64,000 bases of DNA from Sabethes cyaneus. Its lineage: Eukaryota; Arthropoda; Insecta; Diptera; Culicidae. Both the position numbers and the translations under genes were made by a program. The notes beneath the pieces are model-generated. The model saw nothing but the letters and a program-made list of their open reading frames with translations. It was not told where the DNA came from and did no database searches. Numbering within the stretch: the stretch's first letter is position 1; each line of letters starts with the position of its first letter. The stretch covers positions 20,000,501 through 20,064,500 of the forward strand of contig NC_071353.1 of the NCBI RefSeq assembly GCF_943734655.1, in the 5' to 3' direction. Shown one piece after another: positions 10,716-20,882 of this stretch.

Positions 10716-10933
10716 AAAAAAAAATTAAGTATCGATATACCAGTACCAGAGTCATTTGGTAAGCATCAAACGTCACATGCAGTGTAAGTCGCAAGGGCCT
10801 GCATAGTGTCGTCGTCCTGCCAGTAAAAACAAAGTTAGATTAAACTTCTCGGTCGGTGGTTCTACAGTAGACGAAGGAAGAGGCACAATTTGTGTCTAAA
10901 AATAACAGCACCTCTGTGGTGAACACACGGTGT

Positions 10934-11373
10934 TCAATACTGAAAGTAACACAATGTTACTGTTAAGTAACACAGAAGTAACATTGTAATGTTACAAAGT
11001 TATCAAAATTTGACGTAACATTTAAATAAAAAAAATGGTAGCATTGTTACATTAAAATGTTACCTGTAGGTTATGTAGCAATAACATTAAATGTGTAACA
11101 TTACAACTTTTATCAAAATTTGACGTAACATTTAAATAAAAAAATGGTAGCATTGTTACGTTAAAATATTACCTGTAGGTTATGTAACAAGAACATTAAG
11201 TTTGTAATGTAACAAACTTAATGTTATTGTTACATAACCTCCAGGTAACATTTTAGCGTAACAATGCTACCATTTTTTTATTTAAATGTTACGTCAAATT
11301 TTGATAACTTTGTTACATTACAATGTTGCTTCTGTGTTACATAACAGCAACATTGTGTTACATTCAGTGTTGA
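10934..11373. mobile_element. Foldback element with a duplicated left arm
   Basis: The ends are inverted (TCAATACTGAAAGTAACAC / TCAACACTGAATGTAACAC). The left arm carries two tandem copies of a unit containing TTTGACGTAACATTTAAAT and ATGGTAGCATTGTTAC, and the right arm one inverted copy. The sequence is dominated by GTAACATT motifs. No target duplication is clear and no coding sequence is seen. Confidence 0.8.
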
Positions 11374-11380
11374 CCGGGAA

Positions 11381-11475
11381 AGTCCTTCTGCTCCCAAAAT
11401 TTAGGCTTGTCTTCCATTACCTTGCTTGCGAGTAGCTACTGAGAATCTTAGGATATGCTAAATAGTCGAAGCCGC
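11381..11475 (-). pseudogene. Mariner-type transposase fossil (helix-turn-helix piece)
   Basis: The minus strand reads HILRFSVATRKQGNGRQA, a stop, then ILGAEGL, matching the better preserved copy at 42,224-42,375 (TVYHILRCPTITRKQGSGRQ). That pattern is the linker and second helix-turn-helix region of Tc1/mariner transposases. A weaker echo lies at 11,725-11,760. All are short and broken. Confidence 0.55.
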
Positions 11476-11784
11476 AACATTTTCGCTTTTAAAATGTTGT
11501 AGGGTATACTTTTGACCGCGATTTTTGTGTAATTTGTATAAGTGCGCGACGCGCTTGCGGAATGCTTTTTGCTTCGGCACCACTTTAAACAAAACTTGGT
11601 AAGCATAAACAAAACAAAATATACTGGCAGAAAGAGAAGAGAAAGAAGAGCTAACACATACATACATACATACTCTCATTTCTCCCTGAGCTCGTTTGTT
11701 GTTGCATAGAGGCCTCGGAAAAAATCCAAAATTTTAGTTGTCATCCGTTACCTTGTTAAACGTAAGAGGGATTCTCCGGGTAAA

Positions 11785-11942
11785 TTCAAATTGGTCTTCG
11801 TAGGCGGTGCTTGCTAGATAGAGTCAGTCAGATCGTTGCACTGGCCTCGTAATTTTCCTGTACTGTAACATCCGGCTGCGAGGTCTGTCGATAAAGAAGT
11901 GTAATGCCTAAAGACGGTATAAACCCAACGCTTTGCTTTTTA
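11785..11942 (+). mobile_element. tRNA-derived SINE, copy 2 (head truncated)
   Basis: It shares the body of copy 1: GATCGTTGCACTGGCC, then TCCTGTACTGTAACA, GGCTGCGAGGTCTGTCG and the CTTTGCTTTTT tail. The tRNA-like head is eroded. Confidence 0.6.
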
Positions 11943-13381
11943 GATAAATACGCTCGCCAGTTAATGATTTTGGTAAGATCCCTGCGCGCATCAACATTGA
12001 ATCGTTGATTTCATTACTTCTAAAACCACATCGGAAGCTGCAGATCCTTCTGAAATTTTCAATAAAAAGGCCGCAAACTTCCCATAAGTTCAAAATTTTC
12101 TCATCATTTGTGTGAGTATTTTGTCAAATCTTTGATTTTTAATTAATTTCTTTTTGAGACGTGGTACCATTTTCTAGAGTTGGTCATGGAAGGAAATTTC
12201 CAATTCCAAAGCATCTTTGATCAAACTCACCCTCGAAGTCGAAGTCAACCGACTGAAACCGTTGACCACAGAGTCATGGCATCACTTGCAGGCACCGACT
12301 TATAAATTAAAAAAATAAAACGTAATGCTGTTTTCACATCATATGCGGTTAAGGCCGTTCATACTAATGATTGCTTAAATGTTCAGCTCTGATCATTCTC
12401 GAAGATTAGGCAAGTACCTAGTAATCGTTATGTTATACTTCACGTTTCTGTACACACCTTACAGAGGATTATCTCGCGTTCGAACTCATTTGCTTCAAAT
12501 AAAATACTGTTTTAATAACGTTTTTACTGACTGCCAGCAGAAAAAACTACAACCTAATCTCCCACAATTAGGTCGAATACCGTTTTGCACGCGAACTTTA
12601 AATGCAAAGCTATCGCAGCTTCCCGATCTCAGCTCAGAGTTGTGTCCATTCGGTCAATAAAGGTACGCACCACCATCCTCCTGTTGCTCTCCTGTCTGTG
12701 CACTGCAGTTTATTTAAATTAATGACTCTGGCTTTTTACGTAACCTAACTGGTTAACAAATGTAGGCGTTTATCTAACACAGAGCCTAGTGAAAAGCTCC
12801 CGCAATCGAACGGGAGGGACTTGTGGTTTGCTTATGGTTCTTGAATTTATCGGAATTATTTTGTCTACATACGCATGGAATAAGGAAGGTAAACCATTTG
12901 TCGCCATCGCAAGCAGAAGTGCATTGAACTGAGTGCGAAAGTTGATAACCTTAAAACAATCACAAACGTCCGTCACGTCCGTGAACTGCGGAAAACCTGC
13001 CGCAGCTGATGATTAATATTTTTTTCTGCATTGTCATTTTTTAAAACTAAACTTTTGAGGTTAGCTATCTACGTTAGTACGTGCAGATCAGACTACTAAA
13101 ACTGGTTTGTTTAGGAACTTTTTTTTCTATGTTGTTTGTTGTTTGTGTTTTAGGTGTCAATATTAGTGTTTGTGGTTTAGATTACTCTGAATTATTGTGC
13201 TCTGGAATGTATTGTATTGTATTGCTGACTTAGCTTAGAATTTCCTGAGAAAATTCGTAATATCAGCTACCTCCTTCCACCACAAAAGCTGCACATATTT
13301 TGCTAGATAAATTTAGTTGTATTGAAAAATCGATTTAGACAACTACGATCGAAAGAGGTGCAGCCGGTTTTTCTGCACCAC
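11943..13381. other. Intron-like DNA, no gene recognised
   Basis: Short frames only, none with a domain. A small inverted pair (CTCCCG...CGGGAG) lies at 12,797-12,813. Confidence 0.4.
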
Positions 13382-13389
13382 TATAAAAG
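13382..13389 (+). promoter_or_regulatory. TATA box candidate
   Basis: TATAAAAG sits about 155 bp upstream of a short ATG-to-donor stretch (13,545-13,572). No consensus initiator is visible 25-35 bp downstream, so this is only a candidate. Confidence 0.35.
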
Positions 13390-13544
13390 CACGCTGATTT
13401 TGCGCCCCAACCCCAGGCAAGCCGTTTGACACTTTGCTTCTGCCCGTAAATTTCCATATCTGCCGCAACTTTCCAAAGTTCCACCTGGCAACAGATTGGG
13501 AAATTTGCCATACCTTACCACGACGAACTTAGCACGAGCATAAA

Positions 13545-13572
13545 ATGTTTGTGGCCCATGCCGACAGAGACG
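13545..13572 (+). CDS. Possible tiny alternative first exon
   Basis: ATG followed by nine codons (MFVAHADRD plus one base) runs into G|GTGAGT, a consensus donor, downstream of a TATA box. It would be a 28-nt coding start in phase 1. The exon at 5,332-5,525 ends in phase 2, so the two cannot feed the same acceptor in the same frame; this would serve a different acceptor, be non-coding, or be chance. Confidence 0.25.
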
Positions 13573-13578
13573 GTGAGT

Positions 13579-14554
13579 CTCATCCGTATTTGGCTAGTTT
13601 GCTTAGAAGGAACCGGTTTCGTTCGCCGGTTGGCGGATAGTTTAAACATAGTGCGAAATAGTTAGCTCCTGGTTCCCGTCCCGTCCGTATGGGGGTCCAT
13701 TTCCAATACGGCTTGAAGCTTCATTCAAAGATTTACACAACTAGGTAGTTGGACACATGTGTATGTGGCTGAAAAAATGATGTGACTATCTTTTACTGGA
13801 GTGGGAGTGGGTGATTCTGCACATTAGCATCGTATCTGAAGCGGGAAGGTTCTCTATCGTTTTGTTCTTTTTTATCGAATAGTATCTATTAGCAATCAAC
13901 GAAAGTCCCTGACTTGGTGACAGTTTAGCATGCCTGCTTGAAAATTTGATTTGGTTCTAATAGCACTACTTCATGATAATATTATAGGATAGAACATGTC
14001 TCTTTTGCATGTTGCATTTCTGTTTGTCAAAAATATTATTTCAACAAAACAACCATATCATTCCATATCAATCAGTTTTACAGTAGTATTTGTTTGGTGG
14101 GTTGCAGATTTCCTTATTCTTGAATAACAATATTCTCTGTAAGGAAAATAGAATATAATTCAATGAGATTGACAGAATCCATCGGGTGGATTGTTGATTA
14201 TTGATGGTTATTATTAAAATAACCATTAAGCTCGCCTTTTGCAAACAATCTGTCGGAGTTACTTGCATGCAATGACCATTAACAGTTGCACCGTCTGCGG
14301 TTGTGTACAAGTCCGGCTAGCGTACAAGAGCTTTTGTTCCGAATGCTGCTGCTTTCGAGAGTAGTACACAGAGGTGATGTGACGCGGCTGTGCGCCGACA
14401 AATTCGCCACATAGAGCAGTGTTATGTTCAAGTCCTTGCCGGGATAAGTCCATATATGTTCATTAACAGGGTTTCGATTTTTCAACGAAAAAAAAATTCC
14501 CTGACTTTTTCAGGTTTTTCTAGGAGTATTTCAAAAAAATCCATAGATGTAAAA
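13579..14554. other. No gene recognised
   Basis: A+T-rich DNA. The frames at 14,068-14,485 have no family resemblance. Confidence 0.4.
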
Positions 14555-14556
14555 TA

Positions 14557-14960
14557 CCGCGGACCCCCGTTCGTTTGACCGTTTTTAATCTGAACACTTT
14601 TTATTTTAAGCCCCGTTGGTTTGCACGACGTGCAAATTAAAAATGGGTCAAATGTCATTCTCAACATGACATCATTTGCATATGCACACAATGCAAATAA
14701 ACACGATTTGTTTGTGCTGACCAAGCGTGTTTAATCTGTTTCATATTCCGTTTTCCCACCGATTATGATAAAAATCCGATCGAAAAATGAAATATTAGCT
14801 GCTTGCAACTGCCAACTAAATCAAACCATCAAAACAATAACAAAGAGCAGGCAGCCAGTTCATACGAGTTTCAGCATATTTAGGGTGGCCAGTTGTTCAA
14901 ATTAAAAAGTAACTTCGTTAGTTTGCATGAGGAATCATTCAAACGAACGGGGGCTCACTG
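14557..14960 (+). mobile_element. 404-bp mariner-type MITE, copy 1
   Basis: The inverted ends (CCGCGGACCCCCGTTCG and CAGTGAGCCCCCGTTCG) are each flanked by TA. The interior has no open frame. The copy at 20,477-20,880 is the same length in the opposite orientation. TA target and GC-rich CAGTGGACCCCC-like ends fit a non-autonomous pogo/mariner element. Confidence 0.85.
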
Positions 14961-14962
14961 TA

Positions 14963-15010
14963 TCTCGTTAAATTCACGAGATACAGTGAACTCCCGTTCG
15001 TTTGAACGAT
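14963..15010. repeat. Inverted partial end of the same MITE
   Basis: Immediately after copy 1 comes TCTCGTTAAATTCACGAGA, itself a hairpin, then TACAGTGAACTCCCGTTCG, another MITE terminus in head-to-head orientation. The second terminus is lost after about 27 bp. Confidence 0.65.
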
Positions 15011-15044
15011 GGTTCTACAATTGATGAAGGGACGGTAGGGGAAA

Positions 15045-15125
15045 GAAATGAAAATTTTTGGTGAAGGAGGGGAAGAGCGGAAAGGAAGGGGGGGGGGGTA
15101 TTGGTAGCTACGTTTGACAAATAGT
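15045..15125. repeat. C-tract dispersed repeat (inverted partner of 10,641-10,715)
   Basis: Reverse complement of the 10,641 repeat, including the run of ten or more G/C and the GTAGCTACG block. Confidence 0.6.
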
Positions 15126-15136
15126 CAGTTTGATTC

Positions 15137-15820
15137 CTACCTTTTGTCCAATGCTGGAAGGTGCATGAGTCGAACTAAGCTATAATCTGAGATTATGACC
15201 GGATTCGAACCCACAACACCCGCCAGGGCATGTGGTTCGCTGGTACTTGTACCAGATTTCCAATTTTCGTCTATTGTGTGGTGTTCCCATGTACGAAGTT
15301 CGGATTTAAGTGCGCTTGGTGACACACCACAGAACGGTTCTGGGCCGATAAAGCCCGTAGATGAACCCTGCCTCGCAGAAGTATCGGCTTTTTCGTTTCC
15401 TTCCACTCCGCAATGGCCGGGAAGCCAGTAAAGATTTACTTGATTCTTTACCGTCAGTTGCGTCAGTGAGAGGATACACTCCCATACTAGCTTTGAATTA
15501 CAAGTACAAGCTTAAAGCGTTGCTTGACTGTCAGAAAACATACATATGCTAACATATCTTTAATTTCTAACCAGGCAGACACGTCTACATTCGTAGATAT
15601 GCATATATTCAGCCTGGAATACTGTGGCCCAGTGTCCCATTGGTATTGAAATATTTATTCCTAGGCCTGTGATGTCAGCTCCAGTAGAGCTATTCATTTT
15701 TGACCCATCTGTATAGAAAACGACAGAGCCCTGGCGGATACTCGGGCCTCCTTGTTCCCAAGTATCCCGTCCGGTTTCTATTATTTTGAAAGGCTTTACG
15801 AAGTTTGTCTTTGTTTCCAT
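15137..15820 (-). pseudogene. RNase H region of the LOA-like element
   Basis: Two broken frames carry RNase H hallmarks: VVFYTDGSKMNSS (first catalytic Asp block) with WATVFQAEYMHIYEC (catalytic Glu block) at 15,560-15,760, and EGNEKADTSARQGS (the final GHxGxxGNExAD block) at 15,360-15,406. RNase H removes RNA from the RNA-DNA hybrid in elements of this group. Frameshifts separate the blocks. Nearest the 3' end, GTGGGTTCGAATCCGG at about 15,200 looks like a tRNA B box and may mark a fused or inserted SINE. Confidence 0.75.
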
Positions 15821-15954
15821 CCAATCTTCGTTGTTGATTATAAGCTTGCTCAGTTGAAAGTTTTTGAGGATTGACAGCTGACCACTTATATCTCTATCAC
15901 TAACTTGTTTGTGACGTGTTATTTTTAGTGCATGTTTCTCCGCCTCAAACTGTA

Positions 15955-17696
15955 TTACCTGATGCAGGTAACCTGAGGGGTAAAAAAATGCAAGATTGCG
16001 TCTAAGGCTTTTGATGGTGAGCTTTTGACTGCATCGATAATTAAATTACACGCTAGCCTTTGTAGTTTGCCTAATTTTAATTGGGTGGTCCTTTCTTTTA
16101 CCTTTGGCCACCATACGAGTGAGGCATATGTTAGTCTTGGTCTGATAATGGCTAAGTATAACCAATGAATCATTTTTGGCATCAGACCCCATTTTCTACC
16201 GATAGTTTTGCTACACACCCAAAGATCACTTTTGGCTTTACCAATTACATACTCAATGTGTGCGTTCCAGTTTAATTTGTGGTTCAAAACTACACCTAAG
16301 TGTTTAGTCTCCGTTGAAAATTGTAAAGCTGTTTCATCCAGTTTTAGACTGGGTTTAGAATGCCTTTTTCTGCGGGTGAAGGAAATTATGGTAGTTTTAG
16401 AAGGGTTGATGTTCAATCCTTTTTGTGTACACCTTTTTATTGTATAGTTTAGAGCAAACTGTATTCTTTCGCCTACATCATCGGCAAATCCGACTGCTTC
16501 AAATCCCTGTTCGGTCAGGTTTTTGAGCAGTTCGTCTACGACAGCAGAGGCAATAAGACTCCACCTTGCGGGCATCCTTTTGTTGTTTTCCTGGTAAGGG
16601 TTGTATTTCCAAGTACTGCAGTTATTTTACGGCTACTCAGCGTTGTTTGGATCCAATTTGATGTGTATTTATCGAACCCGTGTTTTTTATTGCTTTCAGC
16701 ATTGACTGGTGGGTTACATTATCGAAAGCTCCCTCTATATCTAGAAATGCAGTAAGTGCCATTTCTTTCGCTTCTAAAGATTTTTCGATTTTTGTAGTAA
16801 GCATGTATAATGTGTCTACAGTGGAAACGTTGCTACGAGACGGGAATTGGTATTTACTTAGGGGGGCGGTCTTAATGTACATAGTTTTGACGTGAAGGTC
16901 AATAAGTTTTTCCATAGTTTTCAGCATTATGGATGTTAGGCTAATTGGTCTAAAGGCTTTAGGAAGTGTTGTATCCCGCTTCCCGGCCTTTGGAATAAAA
17001 ACTACTCTGGTTTTTTCTCCAGCTTGTAGGTATGTAGCTTAGTGTTAGACTGGCCCTGAATATCCCCGTGATGAATGGAATTATTACCCTTTTACATTGT
17101 AGGAGAATTATTGGTAGAATTCCATCCAGTCCCGGCAACTTGTAGGGTTCGAAGGAGTTAATTGCCCATTCAACTTTCGATTCAGTGAAGATATTATAGG
17201 CTATGTGGCAGGTGTTTGCGCTAGCAATGATCTGACCAGTGCTTTCACCGCGTATGTCCTGAAATTCCTCAGCAAGAATTGTCCGCGATCCTGGGAAATG
17301 TTTCTCCATCATAACACTCAACATTTCTAAAGAATCATTCGTAAAAGTACCATTGTCTTGTTTTATTCTTCCTAGTCTATTTGTGTGGTCCTTAGAAAGG
17401 GGTTTGTGTACTCTCGCGACAGTCGGAGTGTTTTCAATGCGTTCACACATTAGTCTCCATCCCCTTCTACGCGATTTCCTTATTGCTCTGTTATACTCTG
17501 TTAATGATTTTTTGTAGGAGTCCCAGTCAGAAGTTAACTTGGCTTTGTTAAACAACTTCCTTGTTAACTTTTGAAGCTTCTCCAGTTTTTTGTTCCACCA
17601 AGGCGCGTCTTTGTTAGAAGTTCGCGTCCTTACTGGACAACTTTGGTTAAAAAGGGCTATGATTTTATCATAGCTTTTATCAAATGATTTTATCAT
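15955..17696 (-). pseudogene. Reverse transcriptase of the LOA-like element
   Basis: In order from high to low coordinates: APWWNKKLEKLQKLTRKLF (linker before RT), VEWAINSFEPYKLPGLDGI (RT 1), a break near 16,950, LTAFLDIEGAFDNVTHQSM (catalytic Asp block, about 16,720), GCPQGGVL (about 16,575, where the frame shifts), GFADDVGERIQ (catalytic FADD, about 16,490), and KHLGVVLNHKLNWNAHIEYV with RPRLTYASLVWW (thumb). RT copies element RNA at the nicked target. All key blocks can be seen but in at least three frames. Confidence 0.85.
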
Positions 17697-18530
17697 TTGC
17701 GAAGAATCTTCCAGTTCTTTGACTTCCAGACTGTATGAATTTTGCTTTTGAATGCATCTTCGTCGCGTAAAAGTCTAGAATAAAAAAGGTCCCACTTTGT
17801 CTCTTTAGGGCCTCTATAGGTTTCCGTCACTAAATTCCCTGCGTTGTAATAAAATATAATTTGTTTCTGATCTGATAGGGAGGTTTCATCAGATACATGC
17901 CAATTTTCAATTTTTTCAGACAGTTTATCTAACACTTTTTGCCTGACTGCATTTATAAAAGTTGGTTTATTACCTCGATTACATATTTCAACGTTGTTAT
18001 TCAAAAAGGCACTCACCTCTTTTGTTTATGTCTGTACTATCCCATACAGTATGATGGGCGTTCGCGTCGCACTCAATGATGAACTGCTTGTTGTTGCGTT
18101 TACAGTGTTCTATAAACTCCATCACTTCTTTAGGAGGGGCTTCTTCTGATTCTCCTGGAAAGTATGCTGAGGCCATCATTTTTTCGGTTTTTCCTCGCGT
18201 CGTTGGCAGTTCTATTTGTACAGCTGCTATATCTCTTCTGATGAACTCTGTAATTGGCGTAAAGTTGATGTTAGTTTTTACCAAAATAGCAGATCTAGGT
18301 GCTGTCTCGGAGTCATCATAAAGTAGCTTACTAGATTTGGTTGAAAGTCCTAGAACTTTAGTTTTATTTACCTATGGCTCTTTCAGCAAGGCCACGTGTA
18401 TATTTTCATTGATGAACCTGCGGCAAATGATTCCGCTTGCCCCTTTGGCGTGGTGCAGGTTCACTTGAATGAATTTAATTATTTTGTTCATAGTTGCTTG
18501 TTTTAATTGCAGGGGGCTTCTTTCGCTCCC
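17697..18530 (-). pseudogene. Apurinic-type endonuclease of the LOA-like element
   Basis: IIKFIQVNLHHAKGASGII is the N-terminal N-containing block; the following catalytic E block reads VALLKEP and then a TAG where the family has Trp (EPW). Further on come MMASAYFPGESEEAPP and FIIECDANAHHTVWDSTDIN, which matches GDFNAHxxxWGSxxxNxRG with GDFN changed to ECDAN. The endonuclease nicks target DNA to prime reverse transcription. The nonsense change and altered motif indicate loss of function. Confidence 0.8.
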
Positions 18531-18567
18531 CCTGATCTCGATCATTTCCACGGGTTTTGTTCGAGTC

Positions 18568-19083
18568 CTAAGTTTTCCGAGTGCTGCAGTACTCGTTCGT
18601 CTCAGGCGTTCTGACTGCAAGTAGTCGGGCCTCTGCTTCATCGTGCCCTTCTTCTAGCAATCGCTTAAACCGTTTGCGCTGAGAACCATTCAGTCTTTTA
18701 ACAAATTGTCTACCGTGAGAAGTTTTCCCTCCACTCTCTTGTGTCGGAGTCGACTCCCCACGGTTTATTTCCCGAAATACTGTTATGGCTTTTGTCATCT
18801 CTTCTCCCTGAATGACACCATCAGAACGGGATTTCGGTTCGTCATACTCAACTTTAGGCGAGTTCAATATCGACGATGTGCACGAGGCAATGTCTTCGAA
18901 TGAACTGCTTTGAAGCTGGTCGACTATCCAGCTTTCCACGAGCGATGATGGCGGATATTGAGCACAAGTGGACACAATCTTTTGACATTCATTGGAGGAG
19001 CGTCGAGTTCGCCCTGACAGAGTTACTATGGATACATTCATGATTGTTTGTTGTTCGAATGTGAAAATGTAAACATTGTTCAA
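18568..19083 (-). pseudogene. 5' gag-like segment of the LOA-like element
   Basis: An open stretch of 171 codons begins in the inverted duplication and includes a polar region (SSFEDIASCTSSILN) and a basic segment KRLNGSQRKRFKRLLEEGHD followed by EAEARLLAVRTPE. The latter is the short conserved block preceding the endonuclease in LOA-type proteins. No CCHC knuckles are visible. It may be the N-terminus of the single large ORF or a remnant ORF1. Confidence 0.55.
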
Positions 19084-19550
19084 TTTTGCAGATCAGCCAA
19101 AGAGGAACATAATTGAACGGACAACAAGTTTTATGGATTGTGGCTTTGCAGTTTTCGCAAATTTCAGGGATGTCCAAGACGCTGACGACGTCGAGACGCT
19201 GTTCGAGAGCAAACTTGACAACGGCTCGACCAACATTAAGTTAATGTTTGCGTTAATGTGAAATGTTTCCACTGTTTAATTCGCACGATTGTAAAAAGTA
19301 TCCTGAGCCGGTGCTTCCAGAAAATTATGGCCGCAAACCACTACAAAAGTTTGAATCCGTTCGGTTATGTTCCACTTCAGCTGATCTGCAAAATGAAACA
19401 ATGTTTACTTTTTCACATTCGAACAACAAACAATCATGAATTTATCCATAGTAACTCCGTCAGGGCGAACTCGACGCTCCTCCAATGAATGTCAAAAGAT
19501 TGTGCCCACTTGTGCTCAATATCCGCCATTATCGCTCGTGGAAAGCTGGA
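18929..19550. repeat. Inverted duplication of the LOA-like 5' end
   Basis: The left arm (18,929 to about 19,145) is the retrotransposon 5' end. The right arm (about 19,350 to 19,550) is its reverse complement at high identity. Both have TTTGCAGATCAGC near the inner side and CGCTCGTGGAAAGCTGGAT at the outer end, where homology stops abruptly at 19,552. A third diverged copy is at 50,300-50,480. Confidence 0.8.
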
Positions 19551-19552
19551 TT

Positions 19553-19943
19553 GTTTCAGTTTCCATGCTGAAATTACTGAAATTACCGCTATGCTGAAAT
19601 TACTGAATTAAATTCCTAAAAACAAACAGTAGAAAACGTATTAAATCGATTAAAATTTGTTTATTTCAAATTTTTCATGAATCGATATGAAATTTATCGA
19701 TTATTGATAACTTTCATATCAATTATCGATTTATCGGTATTGCCCTATAATAAGTATTGCCCAATGTTTGGCTACACTGTCAGATTCTGTGTGTGAGCTT
19801 TCCACAACAGACCAGCTGATTGGAAACGAGCATTACGGTAACTTTTCGGCGTTGGTATATTTATTTGCATAAACATGTATGTAATTCCAGGCGTATGAAA
19901 CTGAAGGGCAAAGAAGCGGCTAACATCTTTTTACGCTTCCTAT
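19553..19943. other. No gene recognised
   Basis: A+T-rich DNA with the short direct repeats CTGAAATTACTGAA and TTATCGATT. Confidence 0.4.
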
Positions 19944-20249
19944 CACTCTTAAATGATTCTACCTGTAAATAGGTCGGATTTACTTAAAGCTAGGTTGGAA
20001 CTACTCAAAATGCCCTTAAAGTGTACAAACTCAGATTTTGAGTAGTTTATCAACCAAAAAATTGGTAGTAGGAACTTAAAAGTGCGTTATTTGTCATAGA
20101 GAATAATTCAATTATCGGTAGCAAGTAGCCAAAAATAGTGGAAATTTTTACCCAAAGTTTGAGTTTGTACACTTTAAGGGCATTTTGAGTAGTTTCAACC
20201 TAGCTTTAACTAAATCCGACCTATTTACAGGTAGAATCATTTAAGAGTG
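19944..20249. mobile_element. 306-bp MITE with ~88-bp inverted ends
   Basis: CACTCTTAAATGATTCTACC at the left is the inverse of the right end, and the similarity continues through AGGTCGGATTTA and AAAGTGTACAAACTCA. The interior is non-coding. A diverged partial copy is at 39,838-40,010. Confidence 0.85.
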
Positions 20250-20476
20250 TACACGTCCGACACAAAAAGAAAAAAAAAGCAAAAAAGTAACTTTGTTCGA
20301 GCGCTTACCAATACACATTCATCCGAGGCTGAAGTTAGAGCGGGCTACTCACAAATACATTTGGTCTGAGGCAAAGTTTGTTATGGGCTAGATGAGATGT
20401 TGGCAAGGGACTGGCAACCCTATCCTTACTCTATGTGTTTGACAGTAGCCAACATCTACTGCCGGCGTGGGTATTA

Positions 20477-20880
20477 CAGTGGACCCCCGTTCGTTTGAAC
20501 GATTCCTCATGCAAACTAACGGGGTTAGTTTTTAATTTGAACAACTGGTAACCCTAAATATGCTGGAACTTGTGTGAACTGGCTGCCCTGCTCTTTGTTA
20601 TTGTTTTGGTGGTTTGATTCAGTTGGCAGTTGCAAGCAGCGAATATTCATTCTCCGATCGGATTTCTACCATAATCGTTGGGAAAACGCAAAGTGAAACA
20701 GATTAAACACGCTAGATCTGCACAAACAAATCGTGTTTATGTGCATTGTCTGCATCAGCAAATGATGTCATATTGAGTATGACGTTTGAACCATTTTTAA
20801 TTTGCACGTCGTGCAAACCAACGGGGTTCAAATTAAAAAGTGTTCAGATTAAAAACGGTCAAACGAACGGGGGTCCACGG
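20477..20880 (-). mobile_element. 404-bp mariner-type MITE, copy 2
   Basis: TA-flanked, with ends CAGTGGACCCCCGTTCG and CCGTGGACCCCCGTTCG. It is the reverse of copy 1 at 14,557 with the same length and shares motifs such as TTGCACGACGTGCAAA and TAACAAAGAGCAGG or their inverses. The two are near-identical at the ends, so this family seems moderately young. Confidence 0.85.
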
Positions 20881-20882
20881 TA

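Larger units (their letters stand above)
15130..19083 (-). mobile_element. LOA/Lian-like non-LTR retrotransposon, near full length, decayed
   Basis: On the minus strand the order is N-terminal gag-like segment, apurinic endonuclease, RT, RNase H, the order of the I/LOA/R1 group elements that carry RNase H. The NGSQRKRFKRLLEEGHDEAE segment before the endonuclease is like that of LOA-clade elements, which supports a LOA/Lian assignment (inference). Numerous frameshifts and stops separate the parts. The 3' end is unclear near 15,130; the 5' end lies inside an inverted duplication at 18,929-19,550. Confidence 0.85.
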
